Shown here in pieces: positions 53,094-62,294 of a stretch of DNA of 64,000 bases. The notes beneath the pieces were generated by a model. That model was not told the origin of the DNA. It saw nothing but the letters and a program-made list of their open reading frames with translations, and made no database searches. Location of the stretch: assembly GCF_022698165.1 (NCBI RefSeq), contig NZ_JALDAY010000001.1, positions 1 through 64,000 on the forward strand, in the 5' to 3' direction. The DNA is from Streptomyces cylindrosporus (GTDB lineage Bacteria; Actinomycetota; Actinomycetes; Streptomycetales; Streptomycetaceae). Position 1 is the stretch's first letter. Each line of letters starts with the position of its first letter. Made by a program: the position numbers and the translations under genes.

Positions 53094-53507
53094 TTGCGCC
53101 ACATCTACCGCTGCCCCCTGCGCTGGTCGGACATGGACGCGTACGGGCATGTCAACAACGCCGTCTTCGTGCGCTACCTGGAGGAAGCCCGTATCGACTT
53201 CCTCTTCCGGCCGGAGAAGGACTTCCAGCAGGGGTCCGTGGTGGCGCGCCACGAGATCGACTACAAGCGGCAGCTCGTCCACCGGCACCACCCGGTCGAC
53301 ATCGAGCTGTGGGTCTCGCAGATAAAGGCCGCGTCCTTCACCATCAGTTACGAGGTGAAGGACGACGACCTGGTCTACGTACGGGCCTCGACGGTGGTCG
53401 TGCCGTTCGACTTCGAGGCCCAGCGGCCGCGCCGGATCACCTCCGAGGAGCGGGAGTTCCTGGAGGAGTACCGGGACGACACCGAGGAGGAGGCCGTCGC
53501 CGCATGA
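53094..53507 (+). CDS. Hotdog-fold acyl-CoA thioesterase (4HBT family)
   Basis: The 137-residue protein starts at TTG six bases after ettA. The family core RCPLRWSDMDAYGHVNNAVF contains the catalytic aspartate (DMDAYGHVNN), followed by EEARIDFLF. It should hydrolyse an acyl-CoA; chain length is not evident. It is in an operon with ettA and the next gene (overlap ATGA). Confidence 0.85.
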   Translation: MRHIYRCPLRWSDMDAYGHVNNAVFVRYLEEARIDFLFRPEKDFQQGSVVARHEIDYKRQLVHRHHPVDIELWVSQIKAASFTISYEVKDDDLVYVRASTVVVPFDFEAQRPRRITSEEREFLEEYRDDTEEEAVAA

Positions 53508-54169
53508 CGGTGCTCCACCTCGCCGACGAGGGGGAGGCGGCGGACCTCGCGGCCTTCCTCTCCCGGCTGCTCCACTACGACCGTGGGGCCGCGGTGCGCC
53601 TCCAGGCGGCCGGCACCGCGCTCGCCGTCTTCGGGCGGCCCCCGTCCTTCGAGGTGCTGGCGATCCGCGCGGTGCGGCTCGCGAAGCCGTACGAGGACGG
53701 TCTCGACGTCACGCTCGACGTGACCGTGTCCGCCGGTGAACTCCTCGAAACGGTCGACGAGTCGGCCGCCACGGCCCTCGTGCCGGCGGCGGTCACCGGG
53801 CCGCCGTGGGCGGGCGTGCTGCCGCCGCGGGGCGGCTGGCGGGCCGAGTCCGGGCTGCCGGCGCCGGACGTACTGCGGGCCACCGTCAGCGCCGCCGTCG
53901 CCGAATTCCGGTCCCGTACCCAGGAGTTGGCGCCCGACGGACGTACGCGGGCCGAACTTGACCGGATCGGGCGGGAGATCTGGTCCCGGACGGTCGGGGA
54001 CACCCACCTTCCGGTCCGGGCATTGCACGCGGCGCAGTCCCTCGGGTTCCTGCGGGGCGGGGAGTTGGCGCTGTTCTCGTCGGGGGCGTGGCTGCGGCTG
54101 CGCACGGCCTACGGGTCGATCGCCGTACGGCGGGCGGGACTCGGCGCCCTGGACGTCAGCGTGCGCTGA
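53504..54169 (+). CDS. Conserved hypothetical protein
   Basis: The 221-residue protein has no signal peptide or membrane helix. It begins TVLHLADEGEAADLAAFLSRLLHYDRGAAVRLQ and has a basic/Arg-rich C-terminal half with REIWSRTVG and HAAQSLGFLRGG. I recognise no domain. Translational coupling to the thioesterase (ATGA) and conservation of this pair after ettA in streptomycetes, as I recall, suggest a shared role. Confidence 0.7.
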   Translation: MTVLHLADEGEAADLAAFLSRLLHYDRGAAVRLQAAGTALAVFGRPPSFEVLAIRAVRLAKPYEDGLDVTLDVTVSAGELLETVDESAATALVPAAVTGPPWAGVLPPRGGWRAESGLPAPDVLRATVSAAVAEFRSRTQELAPDGRTRAELDRIGREIWSRTVGDTHLPVRALHAAQSLGFLRGGELALFSSGAWLRLRTAYGSIAVRRAGLGALDVSVR

Positions 54170-54225
54170 CCGGACTCACCGCTGCTCCAGCTGACCGGTC
54201 TCACCCCTGCTCGCGTCGGCCGGTC

Positions 54226-55203
54226 TCACCCTCTCTCACTGTCGTCCGGCCATACGGCGATGTGGTCCGGCTCCAGTTCCAGCGCGACGCGGTCCCGCAT
54301 GCCGAGTGCCTCGGTGTACTCGGCGGGGAGCTGGAGGCGGCCGGCCCGGTCGAGCATGGCGTACTCGCGGGCGACCAGACGCTCGTGGCCGGTCGTCTCG
54401 TCGACCTCGCTGCGGCGCAGGACCTCGGTGGAGGTGCGGCCGTCCCGGATGGCGACCGTGCGGCGGACCTCGCCGGCGACGGCCTGGTCGTGGGTGACGA
54501 TCACGATGGTGGTGCCGAGGCGTTCGTTCGCGGTGCGGAAGGCGGCGAAGACCTGTTCCGCGGTGTGCGAGTCGAGTTCGCCGGTGGGTTCGTCGGCGAG
54601 GAGGACCGCGGGGTTGTTGGCGAGGGCCACGGCGATCGCGACGCGTTGCTGCTGGCCGCCGGACATCTGGTGCGGGCGGCGGTCCCGGCAGTCGGCGATC
54701 TCCAGCAACTCCAGGAGTTCCAGGGCGCGTTCGGTCTGGGCGCGGCGGGCCTTGCGGGCGCCGCGGATCCCGCCGATGCCGGTGAGCTGCATCGGCAGGG
54801 CGATGTTCTGGGCCGCGGTGAGATAGGGGAGCAGGTTGCGGGAGGTCTGCTGCCAGACGAAGCCGACGGTGGTGCGGCGGTAGGCCAGCCGGTCCTTCGG
54901 GGTCATCGTGAGGAGGTCGCGGCCGGCCACCCGGGCCGCGCCGGCGGTAGGGGTGTCCAGGCCGGCGAGGATGTTCATGAGGGTGGACTTGCCGCTGCCG
55001 GACGCGCCCACCAGGGCCATGAGTTCGCCCTCGCGGACGAGGAGGTCGAGGCCCTGGAGGGCCTGGACCTCGATGCCGTCCGTGGTGAAGATGCGGACCA
55101 GGCGGTCGCAGGTGATGAGGGCGTCATGGCCGTAGGTGGGCCGGTTGCGGGCCGTGGTCACGCGGGCTGCCAGGTCGGCGAGCGTGGGGTTCGTCGTGGT
55201 CAT
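54226..55203 (-). CDS. ABC transporter ATPase (MacB/LolD type) with AbrB-like tail
   Basis: The 325-residue protein has a normal ATPase: Walker A GASGSGKST at 66-73, signature MSGGQQQRV, Walker B ALLADEPTGELD and H-loop IVTHD. The last 40 residues (about 285-325) read DRAGRLQLPAEYTEALGM then VALELEPDHIAVWP. This looks like a SpoVT/AbrB swapped-hairpin half. The ATG at 55203 follows GGGAGAG. It belongs with the two FtsX-like permeases upstream. The substrate is unknown; lipids, peptides or lipoproteins are typical for the family. Confidence 0.85.
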   Translation of the reverse strand: MTTTNPTLADLAARVTTARNRPTYGHDALITCDRLVRIFTTDGIEVQALQGLDLLVREGELMALVGASGSGKSTLMNILAGLDTPTAGAARVAGRDLLTMTPKDRLAYRRTTVGFVWQQTSRNLLPYLTAAQNIALPMQLTGIGGIRGARKARRAQTERALELLELLEIADCRDRRPHQMSGGQQQRVAIAVALANNPAVLLADEPTGELDSHTAEQVFAAFRTANERLGTTIVIVTHDQAVAGEVRRTVAIRDGRTSTEVLRRSEVDETTGHERLVAREYAMLDRAGRLQLPAEYTEALGMRDRVALELEPDHIAVWPDDSERG

Positions 55204-55243
55204 CGGGGCTCTCCCAGGCAGCTGAGTGGTTGGCTGTGTCGGC

Positions 55244-57949
55244 TCATCGCGCATCCCCCGCCCGCAGTTCCGCGACCGCTCCCTGTCGTCCCGTCCACCA
55301 CGCCTGGGCCCCCGCGACTCCCACCGTCACCAACAGAATCGCCGCCGCCGGAAGCACGAGCGACAGCGCGTCCGTCCTCAACACGGCCTGTCCACCCGCC
55401 GTTTCATGGGTGGCCAGGGCGATCGTCGTCAGGTCCACGCCCGGAGAGAGCAGGCGGATCGTCGCCCAGCCCGTCAGCGCGCCGCCCGCCGCCGCCAGCG
55501 CCGCCTGGGGGAGGGACTCCAGGATCAGCAGCCGACGGCCCTGGGCGCGGGTCAGGCCCATGGTGCGCAGACGGGCCAGCAGGGCCCTGCGCTCCGGTGC
55601 CGCTCTGAGCAGCGACAGCAGCAGGGCCAGTACGGCATAGCCCGCGCCCGCAGCCACCGCCGCCGCGTAGACCCGTTCCGCGCCCGACTGGAGGGGCGAG
55701 TCGCCGTACTCGGCTCGTTCCTCGGAGCGCAACTGGATCTGGGCCGAGGAGCCCGCCGCCTTGCGCAGGGTGGAGGCCTGGATGCCGGAGCCCGTCAGGA
55801 GCAGGGCCGACGGGCGGGCCGCGCGCGTGTCCAGGATCGCCCGGTTCACCACCAGGAAGTCCGCGCCGATCACCGCCGGAGTGCGGTCCACCACCGCCGC
55901 GACGCGGACCGTGATCGTGCTGCCGTCCTCCAGGCGCACCGGGAAGGAACGCGTGCCGTAGCGGGCGGCCACCGCGGGGGAGGCCAGGGCCGGTTGGGGC
56001 TCGGTGGCCGGGCGCTTCGCCAACTCGCCCGCGCCGAAGGGGCCGAGACCCGTCCGTGCCGCCAACTCCGCGTAGTCCTGCGGGTTCACGCCCGCCACCG
56101 GGACCGTCTGCTCCCCGTCGCCCGGCTTCGACTCGTACGAGAGGCTCACCGCCGACAGGGCCCGCACGCCCGGCACTCGGCGGACGCGGTCGGGCAGGTC
56201 CGCAGGCAGCGGTGTCGGCGTCTCGACGCGGGCGTCGGCGCCGACGGCGAGGTAGGCCGCGTGGTCGCGGGCCGCGTGCACCCCGGCCAGCACCGAGCCG
56301 CCGAAGGCCGCCGTGGTGAGCGCGGTCAGCAGGGCCAGCAGGGGCAGGACCGCGGAGGCGGAGGTACGGCCCGCGCGGGCGAGCGACAGATGGGTCACCG
56401 TGCCGCGCATACGGGCCGCCGGGCGGGCCAGCGCGCGCAGCGGGAGCGGGTAGAGGCGGATGAGAAGCAGGGCCGCCGCCGTCGCTATCAACACCGGTGC
56501 CAGAGAGGAGAGTTGGCCTCCCGAGGTGCCTGTGCGGCGCAGGCTCTCCACCGCGCCGAGGGCGACCACCACCAGGGTCAGCTCCGCCACCGTACGGCGC
56601 CGGGACGGCCGTACCGTCGACACGTCCGCCCGGGCCGCGTGCACCCGTACCCGCCGGTGCACCGCCATGGCGCGGACGGGCAGGGCCGCGCAGGCGACGA
56701 GGGCGACCGCGGTGGCCGCCGTGGCCGCGTAGGCGGCGCGGTCCGTGGGGACCGCGAGCAGGGCGAGGGTCAGGCCCACCGCCCAGGCGGGCACGGTGAC
56801 CACCGTCGTCTCGGCGAACAGACGGGCCGCCAGGCCCCGCAGGGACGCGCCGCGGGCGCGGAGCAGGGTCAGTTCGGCGGCACGGCGGTCGGCGGCGAGA
56901 CCGGCCGCCATCAGGAGTACGACCGCCGCGACCGTGCCGGTGCCGAAGGCGGCGACGGCGACCAGCGGCCGGACCCGCCCGCGCAGCGCGCCGTAGGAGT
57001 CCAGCACGTCGTCGAGGTAGGTGGTGACGTTGGTGGACGGGTCGGTGGCCGCGCGGAGCCTGCGGGTGTCGGGGCCGGTCTCCATGGAGGCCACCGCGGA
57101 CTTCAGGTCGTCCAGCTCGTGCGAGCGCAGGGCGGGGACGTCGGGGGCCAACTGCCAGTAGCGCTGCGGGTCTCCGGCCGTGCCCAGCAGCGCGGGAGCC
57201 GCGTCGGGGGCGAGCAGGAGGGCGCCGAGCCAGTAGAAGAAGTCGGTGTTCGGGACCGGGATCAGGTTCGGGGTGTGCAGGAGCTCGTGGGTGGCCCAGT
57301 AGGCGCCGTCGGGATCGCGCGGCGTGATGATGCCGGTGACCCGGACGGCGAGCGGGGCGCGGCCCGAGCCCGGCACGTGGATCACCGAACCGACCTTGAT
57401 GTGCAGCGACTTGGCGGTCTCGGCGCTGACGGCCGCCTCCACCTCGGGTGTCGTCGCGGTCACCCGGCCGTCGGCGCGGGGCAGCCGGCCGGCCTTCACG
57501 GTCGCGTGCGCGGCCAGGCCCTCCTGGGCGGTCAGCTCGATCTGCGCGGGCAGTCCGTACGGCTGGGGCAGAAAGGGGTCGGGCGCCTTCTGGGGGTTGG
57601 CGGTGCGCACCCCGTACGTCGACTGGGCGCGGTCGGCGACGAACGGGCGCCGGAGAGCGGCGAGGACCTTGCCGTAGCGCACGTCGAGCGCGGCCGGGCG
57701 CAGGGCGTCCTCGCGCTGCTGCTGGGACAGCAGCGCGTCGGGCTGCTGGGCGTACACGGTCATGCTGGTGTTGAGGGGGCGCGCCCGCTCCACGGCGTGC
57801 CGCAGCCCCGCGTCCTCGTACCGGTCGACCGCCCGCGGGAACGCCCCCGCGAGGCACGCGGTGAGCGCCACGAGCAGCGCGAGCGCGGCAGCGGCGGCCG
57901 GGGCGGTGCGCAGCCGGGTGCGGATCCAGGGCGCCGGTATCCGGTTCAC
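55244..57949 (-). CDS. FtsX-like ABC permease (long form)
   Basis: The 901-residue protein has a first helix near residues 14-36, a large extracytoplasmic domain, then helix groups of two FtsX units with LLRARGASLRGLAARLFAE and a second LRTMGLTRAQGRRLLILES motif before the last helices. This is the MacB/LolCE mechanotransmission type doubled. GTG at 57949 has a G-rich ribosome site; an upstream ATG at 57979 lies in the 32-bp repeats and is less likely. It is the middle gene of the exporter operon. Confidence 0.8.
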   Translation of the reverse strand: MNRIPAPWIRTRLRTAPAAAAALALLVALTACLAGAFPRAVDRYEDAGLRHAVERARPLNTSMTVYAQQPDALLSQQQREDALRPAALDVRYGKVLAALRRPFVADRAQSTYGVRTANPQKAPDPFLPQPYGLPAQIELTAQEGLAAHATVKAGRLPRADGRVTATTPEVEAAVSAETAKSLHIKVGSVIHVPGSGRAPLAVRVTGIITPRDPDGAYWATHELLHTPNLIPVPNTDFFYWLGALLLAPDAAPALLGTAGDPQRYWQLAPDVPALRSHELDDLKSAVASMETGPDTRRLRAATDPSTNVTTYLDDVLDSYGALRGRVRPLVAVAAFGTGTVAAVVLLMAAGLAADRRAAELTLLRARGASLRGLAARLFAETTVVTVPAWAVGLTLALLAVPTDRAAYAATAATAVALVACAALPVRAMAVHRRVRVHAARADVSTVRPSRRRTVAELTLVVVALGAVESLRRTGTSGGQLSSLAPVLIATAAALLLIRLYPLPLRALARPAARMRGTVTHLSLARAGRTSASAVLPLLALLTALTTAAFGGSVLAGVHAARDHAAYLAVGADARVETPTPLPADLPDRVRRVPGVRALSAVSLSYESKPGDGEQTVPVAGVNPQDYAELAARTGLGPFGAGELAKRPATEPQPALASPAVAARYGTRSFPVRLEDGSTITVRVAAVVDRTPAVIGADFLVVNRAILDTRAARPSALLLTGSGIQASTLRKAAGSSAQIQLRSEERAEYGDSPLQSGAERVYAAAVAAGAGYAVLALLLSLLRAAPERRALLARLRTMGLTRAQGRRLLILESLPQAALAAAGGALTGWATIRLLSPGVDLTTIALATHETAGGQAVLRTDALSLVLPAAAILLVTVGVAGAQAWWTGRQGAVAELRAGDAR

Positions 57950-57951
57950 GT

Positions 57952-58079
57952 CACTCGCCCCCCAACTCCGCAACGACACCGCTCACTCGCCCCCGGCTTC
58001 CGCAGCGAAACCACTCACTCGCCCCCGGCTTCCGCAGCGAAACCACTCACTCGCCCCCCTGCTCCCGCAACGAAACCAC
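57952..58079 (-). repeat. Four tandem 32-bp repeats at the end of the first permease gene
   Basis: Units start at 57952, 57984, 58016 and 58048. The second and third are identical (CACTCGCCCCCGGCTTCCGC...). The fourth encodes the C-terminus VSLREQGGE of the upstream permease. The others are non-coding copies of that gene end. Confidence 0.85.
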
Positions 58080-61000
58080 CGGATCCCCCCGCCGCACCGC
58101 CAGCCCCACCGTCACGGCCAGCGGTGCCAGGGCCACCGCCGCCAGGAGTACGGCGGCCGTGGAGACCGGGAGTTCGACCAGTACCGTCGGCACCGGCCGG
58201 GTGGCCTGGGCGGTCAGGACGATCAGCGGGATCACCGCCCGGGTGAGGACCGTGCCGAGGGCCGCGCCCACCAGCAGCGCCAGCGCCACCAGGACGCCCT
58301 GCTCGACGGCGATCATCCGGGCCAGCCGGCGGCGCGGGGCGCCCAGGGCGCGCAGCACCGCGAGTTCGGCGCTCCGCTCCCGCAGCGACCCGGCCGCGCT
58401 CACCGCGAAGCCGACCGCGGCCAGCGCCGCCGCCACCCCGGCCGCCGCGGCGAACGCGGCCTCCGGGCCCGCCCCGAAGGGGTCGTCCCGCAGCTGCGCG
58501 GCCGTCTCGTCCCGCACCACCACCTGCTCGGGATCCACGTCGGGCAGCGCCCGCAGCGCCGCCGCGACGGACGCCGCCCTGCCCGGCGCGGGCCGCAGCC
58601 ACCACTCGGTCGGCGTGACCCCCATGCCGTACCGCGCCTCCAGCACCCGGTTCACGGACCGCAGATCGACCAGCAGGGCGCCCCCGTCGGAGTCGCTCGT
58701 CGTCGGCAGCTGCCGTACCGACCGCAGGATCCGCACCGGCACGATCTGCCCGCCGACCGTCACGTCCACCCGGTCGCCGACGCGGGCGGCGGCCGAGGTG
58801 AGGAAGCGGTCGGTGGCGAGGCCGGTGATCTCGGGCGGCTTCGGCTGGGCGACCTGCACCCGCACCGTCACCGACGAGATGGTCCAGCTGTCCCCGGCCG
58901 GCTTGAACCCCGTGCCGTACGACACCGACAGCGGCCCGGACGTGCTCACCTTCGGCTTGGTCGCGCGGGTGTTCGGGTCCGGCGAGGACACCGTCCCGTC
59001 GACGCGCGAGGCCGCCGTCCAGTCGGCCGGCAACTGCAGCCGCCGTACCGCCCCTTGGGTGTCGACCGCCGTCAACCCGTCCAGGGTCAGCCGGTGTTGT
59101 TCCGCCCGTTCGGCCGGCTGGGCGAAGACCAGCTGGAGGCCGGTGAGGGTGAGCGGGCCGCCCGTGACGGGCATGGTGAGCGTGTGCGGCCGTCCGTCGG
59201 CGGGGAGTTCGCCCGCGCGCAGCTCGTACGGGGTGCCGTACGAGTCCTCCAGGGTGACCGTCACGTTCGCGGTCGTCCCCGGGCCGGTGGAGCTGTGCAG
59301 GGTGGCCGTCAGCCGCAGCTCGGCCGTGTGCCCGGGTACGGCCGCCCCGGCCGCCTGCGCCTTGGGGCCCAGCGAGGCGAGCAGCGGCCGTACCGGCTCG
59401 GACGCCAGGTCCCGGCGCATCAGCACGGTGTCCGAGGCGTGCGCGGTGTCCAGGGCCAGCAGGGTGCCCGTGCGGCTGCCGGAGAGCGGGAGTTCGGCGC
59501 GGACCGCGGGTGCGATCTCCTGGACGTGCGGGACGGCCGCATAAGTCTCGGTGCGCCCGATCCCGCCGTCGCCCGCGCCCAGGACGCGGACCGGCGCGCC
59601 CGCGGTGAAGTCGGCCTGGTCGTCCTGCGAGCGCTCCCAGGAGGCGCCCTGGCCGATCGCGAGCATGCCGAGGGCAACCGCGAGGACCAGCAGCAGCACC
59701 GGGCCCGCCCCGCGCATCGGACGCCGGCTGAGCTGCCAGCCCGCCAGCGCCGCCGTGAGCCCGCGTCCGCCGGCCGCCCGGCGCTCGGCGAGCCGCGCCA
59801 CCAGCGGCAGCAGGCGGAGCGTCAGCACGGTCCCGGCGAGCAGCGCGAGGGCGGGGGCCGCTACCAGCAACGGGTCGACGCCGAGGGTGCCGGACCGGTC
59901 GTCGCTCACGGCGCCGGAGGTGTGGCTGCTCAGCTGCCAGTAGGCGACCGCGGCCACCGCCAGCAGACCCAGGTCCGCGCCCGCCCGCACCGAACCGGGC
60001 AGCGCACGGGCCCGGCCCGGCCGGAAGCCCTCGACGGTCAGCGCTGGCAGCGTCACCGCCAGCGCGCAGCCCAGGGCCACGCCCGCCGCCACCAGCCACA
60101 CCCCGAGCCGCCCGCCGGCCGGCACGTCCAGGCGCAGCCCGATCCGGGCCAGCGCCCCGTGCCCGGCGAGCAGCCGGGTCAGCGGCCCCGCGAGCAGCGG
60201 CGCGCAGACCACCGCGGGCACGGCGAGGAACAGCGCCTCCAGGGCGGCGAGCGCGGCGATACGGGAACGGGAGGCGCCGCGCGCCCGCAACACCCGTGTC
60301 TCACCGGTGCGTTCGGCGCTCAGCAGCCGGGCCACCAGGAGCAGCGCGCAGCCGGCGAGGAGGGCGAGCTGGAGGGCGACGATCAAGAGGGTCGAGCGGG
60401 AGACCAGGAGCGAGCGCTGGACGCGGTCCAGGACGCCGGGCAGCCCGGTGGTCACGGCCGTCGAGCCGCTCAGCGCGGGCTCCTTGCGCAGGGCGGCGGC
60501 GCCCGCGCGGGCCGCGTCGCGCAGCCCGTCTATCCGCCCGGTCGTCAGCGCCGAGAAGTCGCCCGAGGCCAGCCAGGCCGACTGCCCGGCGCTCACCCGG
60601 TCCCCGGCCAGCACGTCGGGCGCGGCGAGCAGGGGGCCGTACGTCGTGAAACTGAGCGTCCTGACACCCCGGCCGCCGAGGTCGTCGAGGCGCCAGTACG
60701 GGTCGTTCGGCGCCGTCGGCCGGTACAGGCCGACGAGCGTGACCCGCACCTTCGGGCCGTCGAGGCGGTCGGTGAGGGTGAGGCGGGCGCCGGGCTGGAG
60801 GCCGAGGCGCTGGGCGGCGTTCTGCGGGAGGGCCGCCTCGATCCGGCCCGCGGCGGCCGTGGGCGTCCGCCCGGCGACGATGCGTACCTGCGCCGGGTCC
60901 AGCGCCGCGAGGTAGGTCAGATCGGGGTCACCGGAGCGCTGGGCGGGCGGCTGCAGCGAGCGCGGCAGGGAGTAGGGGCCGGAGCGGACCAGTGTCCGCA

Positions 61001-61295
61001 CGGAGACCGGCAGCCCGTCGAAGGCCCGGCGCGCTTCCCGTCGTACGGCGGTGTCCGCGGCCTTCCTGCGGTCGGCGGGCACGTCGGCCTTGACGATGAG
61101 CGCGCTGTCGGCGGCGTTCTCGCCGTCGCGCAGGGAGTGGCGCAGGGAGGCGTCGCCGATCGCGCCGGAGTAGGCGGTGAGGGTCGCCAGGACGGCCGTG
61201 GTCAGCAGGACGGTGAGCAGTGCGGCGGCCAGCAGCAGCCGGTGCGCGCGGGCGCGGAGCAGCACGAATCTCGCCACCCCACCGAACGCTGACAC
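58047..61295 (-). CDS. FtsX-like ABC permease (1082 residues)
   Basis: The protein has an N-terminal helix (LLLAAALLTVLLTTAVLATL), a large outer domain, an FtsX unit around residues 300-400 (RVLRARGASRSRIAALAALE), a second big outer domain with many beta strands, and a last FtsX unit with ELAVLRALGAPRRRLARMIA. It resembles the previous permease in plan and is probably its heterodimer partner, as in LolCE-type pairs. GTG start at 61295 after a G-rich site. It is the first gene of the operon, with phased repeats upstream. Confidence 0.8.
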   Translation of the reverse strand: MSAFGGVARFVLLRARAHRLLLAAALLTVLLTTAVLATLTAYSGAIGDASLRHSLRDGENAADSALIVKADVPADRRKAADTAVRREARRAFDGLPVSVRTLVRSGPYSLPRSLQPPAQRSGDPDLTYLAALDPAQVRIVAGRTPTAAAGRIEAALPQNAAQRLGLQPGARLTLTDRLDGPKVRVTLVGLYRPTAPNDPYWRLDDLGGRGVRTLSFTTYGPLLAAPDVLAGDRVSAGQSAWLASGDFSALTTGRIDGLRDAARAGAAALRKEPALSGSTAVTTGLPGVLDRVQRSLLVSRSTLLIVALQLALLAGCALLLVARLLSAERTGETRVLRARGASRSRIAALAALEALFLAVPAVVCAPLLAGPLTRLLAGHGALARIGLRLDVPAGGRLGVWLVAAGVALGCALAVTLPALTVEGFRPGRARALPGSVRAGADLGLLAVAAVAYWQLSSHTSGAVSDDRSGTLGVDPLLVAAPALALLAGTVLTLRLLPLVARLAERRAAGGRGLTAALAGWQLSRRPMRGAGPVLLLVLAVALGMLAIGQGASWERSQDDQADFTAGAPVRVLGAGDGGIGRTETYAAVPHVQEIAPAVRAELPLSGSRTGTLLALDTAHASDTVLMRRDLASEPVRPLLASLGPKAQAAGAAVPGHTAELRLTATLHSSTGPGTTANVTVTLEDSYGTPYELRAGELPADGRPHTLTMPVTGGPLTLTGLQLVFAQPAERAEQHRLTLDGLTAVDTQGAVRRLQLPADWTAASRVDGTVSSPDPNTRATKPKVSTSGPLSVSYGTGFKPAGDSWTISSVTVRVQVAQPKPPEITGLATDRFLTSAAARVGDRVDVTVGGQIVPVRILRSVRQLPTTSDSDGGALLVDLRSVNRVLEARYGMGVTPTEWWLRPAPGRAASVAAALRALPDVDPEQVVVRDETAAQLRDDPFGAGPEAAFAAAAGVAAALAAVGFAVSAAGSLRERSAELAVLRALGAPRRRLARMIAVEQGVLVALALLVGAALGTVLTRAVIPLIVLTAQATRPVPTVLVELPVSTAAVLLAAVALAPLAVTVGLAVRRGDPVVSLREQGGE

Positions 61296-61379
61296 CCCGA
61301 CCCCCCGTGGTCGTCCAGATGTTGTCCAGACCTCCGGGCGATGTTGTCAGAGGTGAGGGGCGACTTGTAAGCGCTTGTG

Positions 61380-61432
61380 GACCGGCCTTGACCGGATTGT
61401 GACCGGAATCCGGCGTCGTACGACCGGAATCC
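61380..61432 (-). promoter_or_regulatory. Helically phased GACCGG array upstream of the exporter operon
   Basis: GACCGG occurs at 61380, 61390, 61401 and 61422, that is at offsets 0, 10, 21 and 42. The last two extend to GACCGGAATCC. This spacing puts all boxes on one face of the helix, as for response-regulator sites. It lies 85-137 bp before the permease start. Confidence 0.6.
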
Positions 61433-61437
61433 GAGCG

Positions 61438-61851
61438 TCAGTCCGGGGTGTTCACCATCGAAGCGGCGGCGTACGTCAGATAGCGCCACAGCTGTTCCTC
61501 GTGCTCCTCGGACAGGCCGAGTTCGTCCACGGCGTCGCGCATGTGCCTCAGCCAGGCGTCGTGCGCCTCGCGGTTCACGGTGAAGGGGGCGTGCCGCATC
61601 CGCAGGCGCGGGTGGCCGCGGTTGTCGCTGTACGTCGTCGGACCGCCCCAGTACTGGATCAGGAACAGCGTGAGCCGCTCCTCGGCCGGTCCGAGGTCCT
61701 CCTCGGGGTACATCGGCCGCAGGACCGGGTCCTCGGCCACGCCCTCGTAGAAACGGTGGACCAGCCGGCGGAAGGTCTCCTCCCCGCCGACCTGCTCGTA
61801 GAAGGTCTGCTCCTGAAGCGTGCCGCGCCGAATCTCTTTCACGCCCTCCAT
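61438..61851 (-). CDS. Truncated haemoglobin, group II (trHbO-like)
   Basis: The 137-residue protein has the 2-on-2 globin pattern: TFYEQVGGEETFRRLVHRFY, DPVLRPMYPEEDL and YWGGPTTYSDNRGHPRLRMR. Key sites match trHbO: Tyr B10 Y35, Tyr CD1 Y48, proximal histidine H87 and Trp G8 W100. It binds haem and oxygen or reactive species. ATG 61851 has no clear ribosome site. The reading frame stays open 327 bp upstream into another ORF (next entry). Confidence 0.88.
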   Translation of the reverse strand: MEGVKEIRRGTLQEQTFYEQVGGEETFRRLVHRFYEGVAEDPVLRPMYPEEDLGPAEERLTLFLIQYWGGPTTYSDNRGHPRLRMRHAPFTVNREAHDAWLRHMRDAVDELGLSEEHEEQLWRYLTYAAASMVNTPD

Positions 61852-62178
61852 GGTGTCAGACCGGGGGAACGAGGACTTGAGACCTAGGACGCGACCTTCG
61901 TCTCGCAGTTGCGGGCGGCGAAGCCGGCGGTCGTACTCGGCTTCCGTCCAGTCGCCGCCGCGCTTCCACGGCCGCGGAAACGCCTGGAAGGCCAGGGACC
62001 CGTACTTCTGCTTCACCGCCAGCAGCTCGTACTGCGGGAACTGCGCGACCAGTGCCCGATGGCACTCGAGCGCGAGCGGCCGCCATCCCGGAGCCACGGC
62101 GAAGTTGTACGAAGGGTCCCGCAGGTGTTGCCGCAGCGGCTCCAGCAGGTCGCCCGCATCCGGAGAAGTCCTGGTCAT
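61852..62178 (-). CDS. Open frame fused upstream of the globin; hypothetical protein, possibly frameshifted
   Basis: About 109 codons from ATG 62178 run straight into the globin without a stop. The first 85 residues look like a real conserved domain (LLEPLRQHLRDPSYNFAVAP, then LECHRALVAQFPQYELLAVK and YGSLAFQAFPRPWKRGGDW). After EAEYD the sequence loses any pattern. One alternative frame ends at a TAG at 61884-61886 after ARNCETKVAS. It may be a separate small gene with a frameshift near 61920, or a true fusion. The function of the domain is unknown. Confidence 0.5.
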
Positions 62179-62294
62179 TCCGTGCCCTCACACAGTGCCG
62201 GTCCCCGAACCTGGGCGTGGGGGCCGAGGCACGGATTCCGGATCGGGTGGGTCCAGTGCTCGCCCCTCGGCCCGTCCCGCAGCACAGTGGACGT

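Noticed and set aside
57952..58079. CRISPR-like array of 32-bp units
   Set aside because: Units are directly tandem, no spacers, and derive from a gene end.
55226..58246. A 1006-codon plus-strand frame antisense to the permease
   Set aside because: Only low-complexity Arg/Gly/Gln sequence; the opposite strand encodes a clear FtsX permease.
57762..61292. A 1176-codon plus-strand frame antisense to the second permease
   Set aside because: Same reason: shadow of third-position GC bias, no domain or start context.
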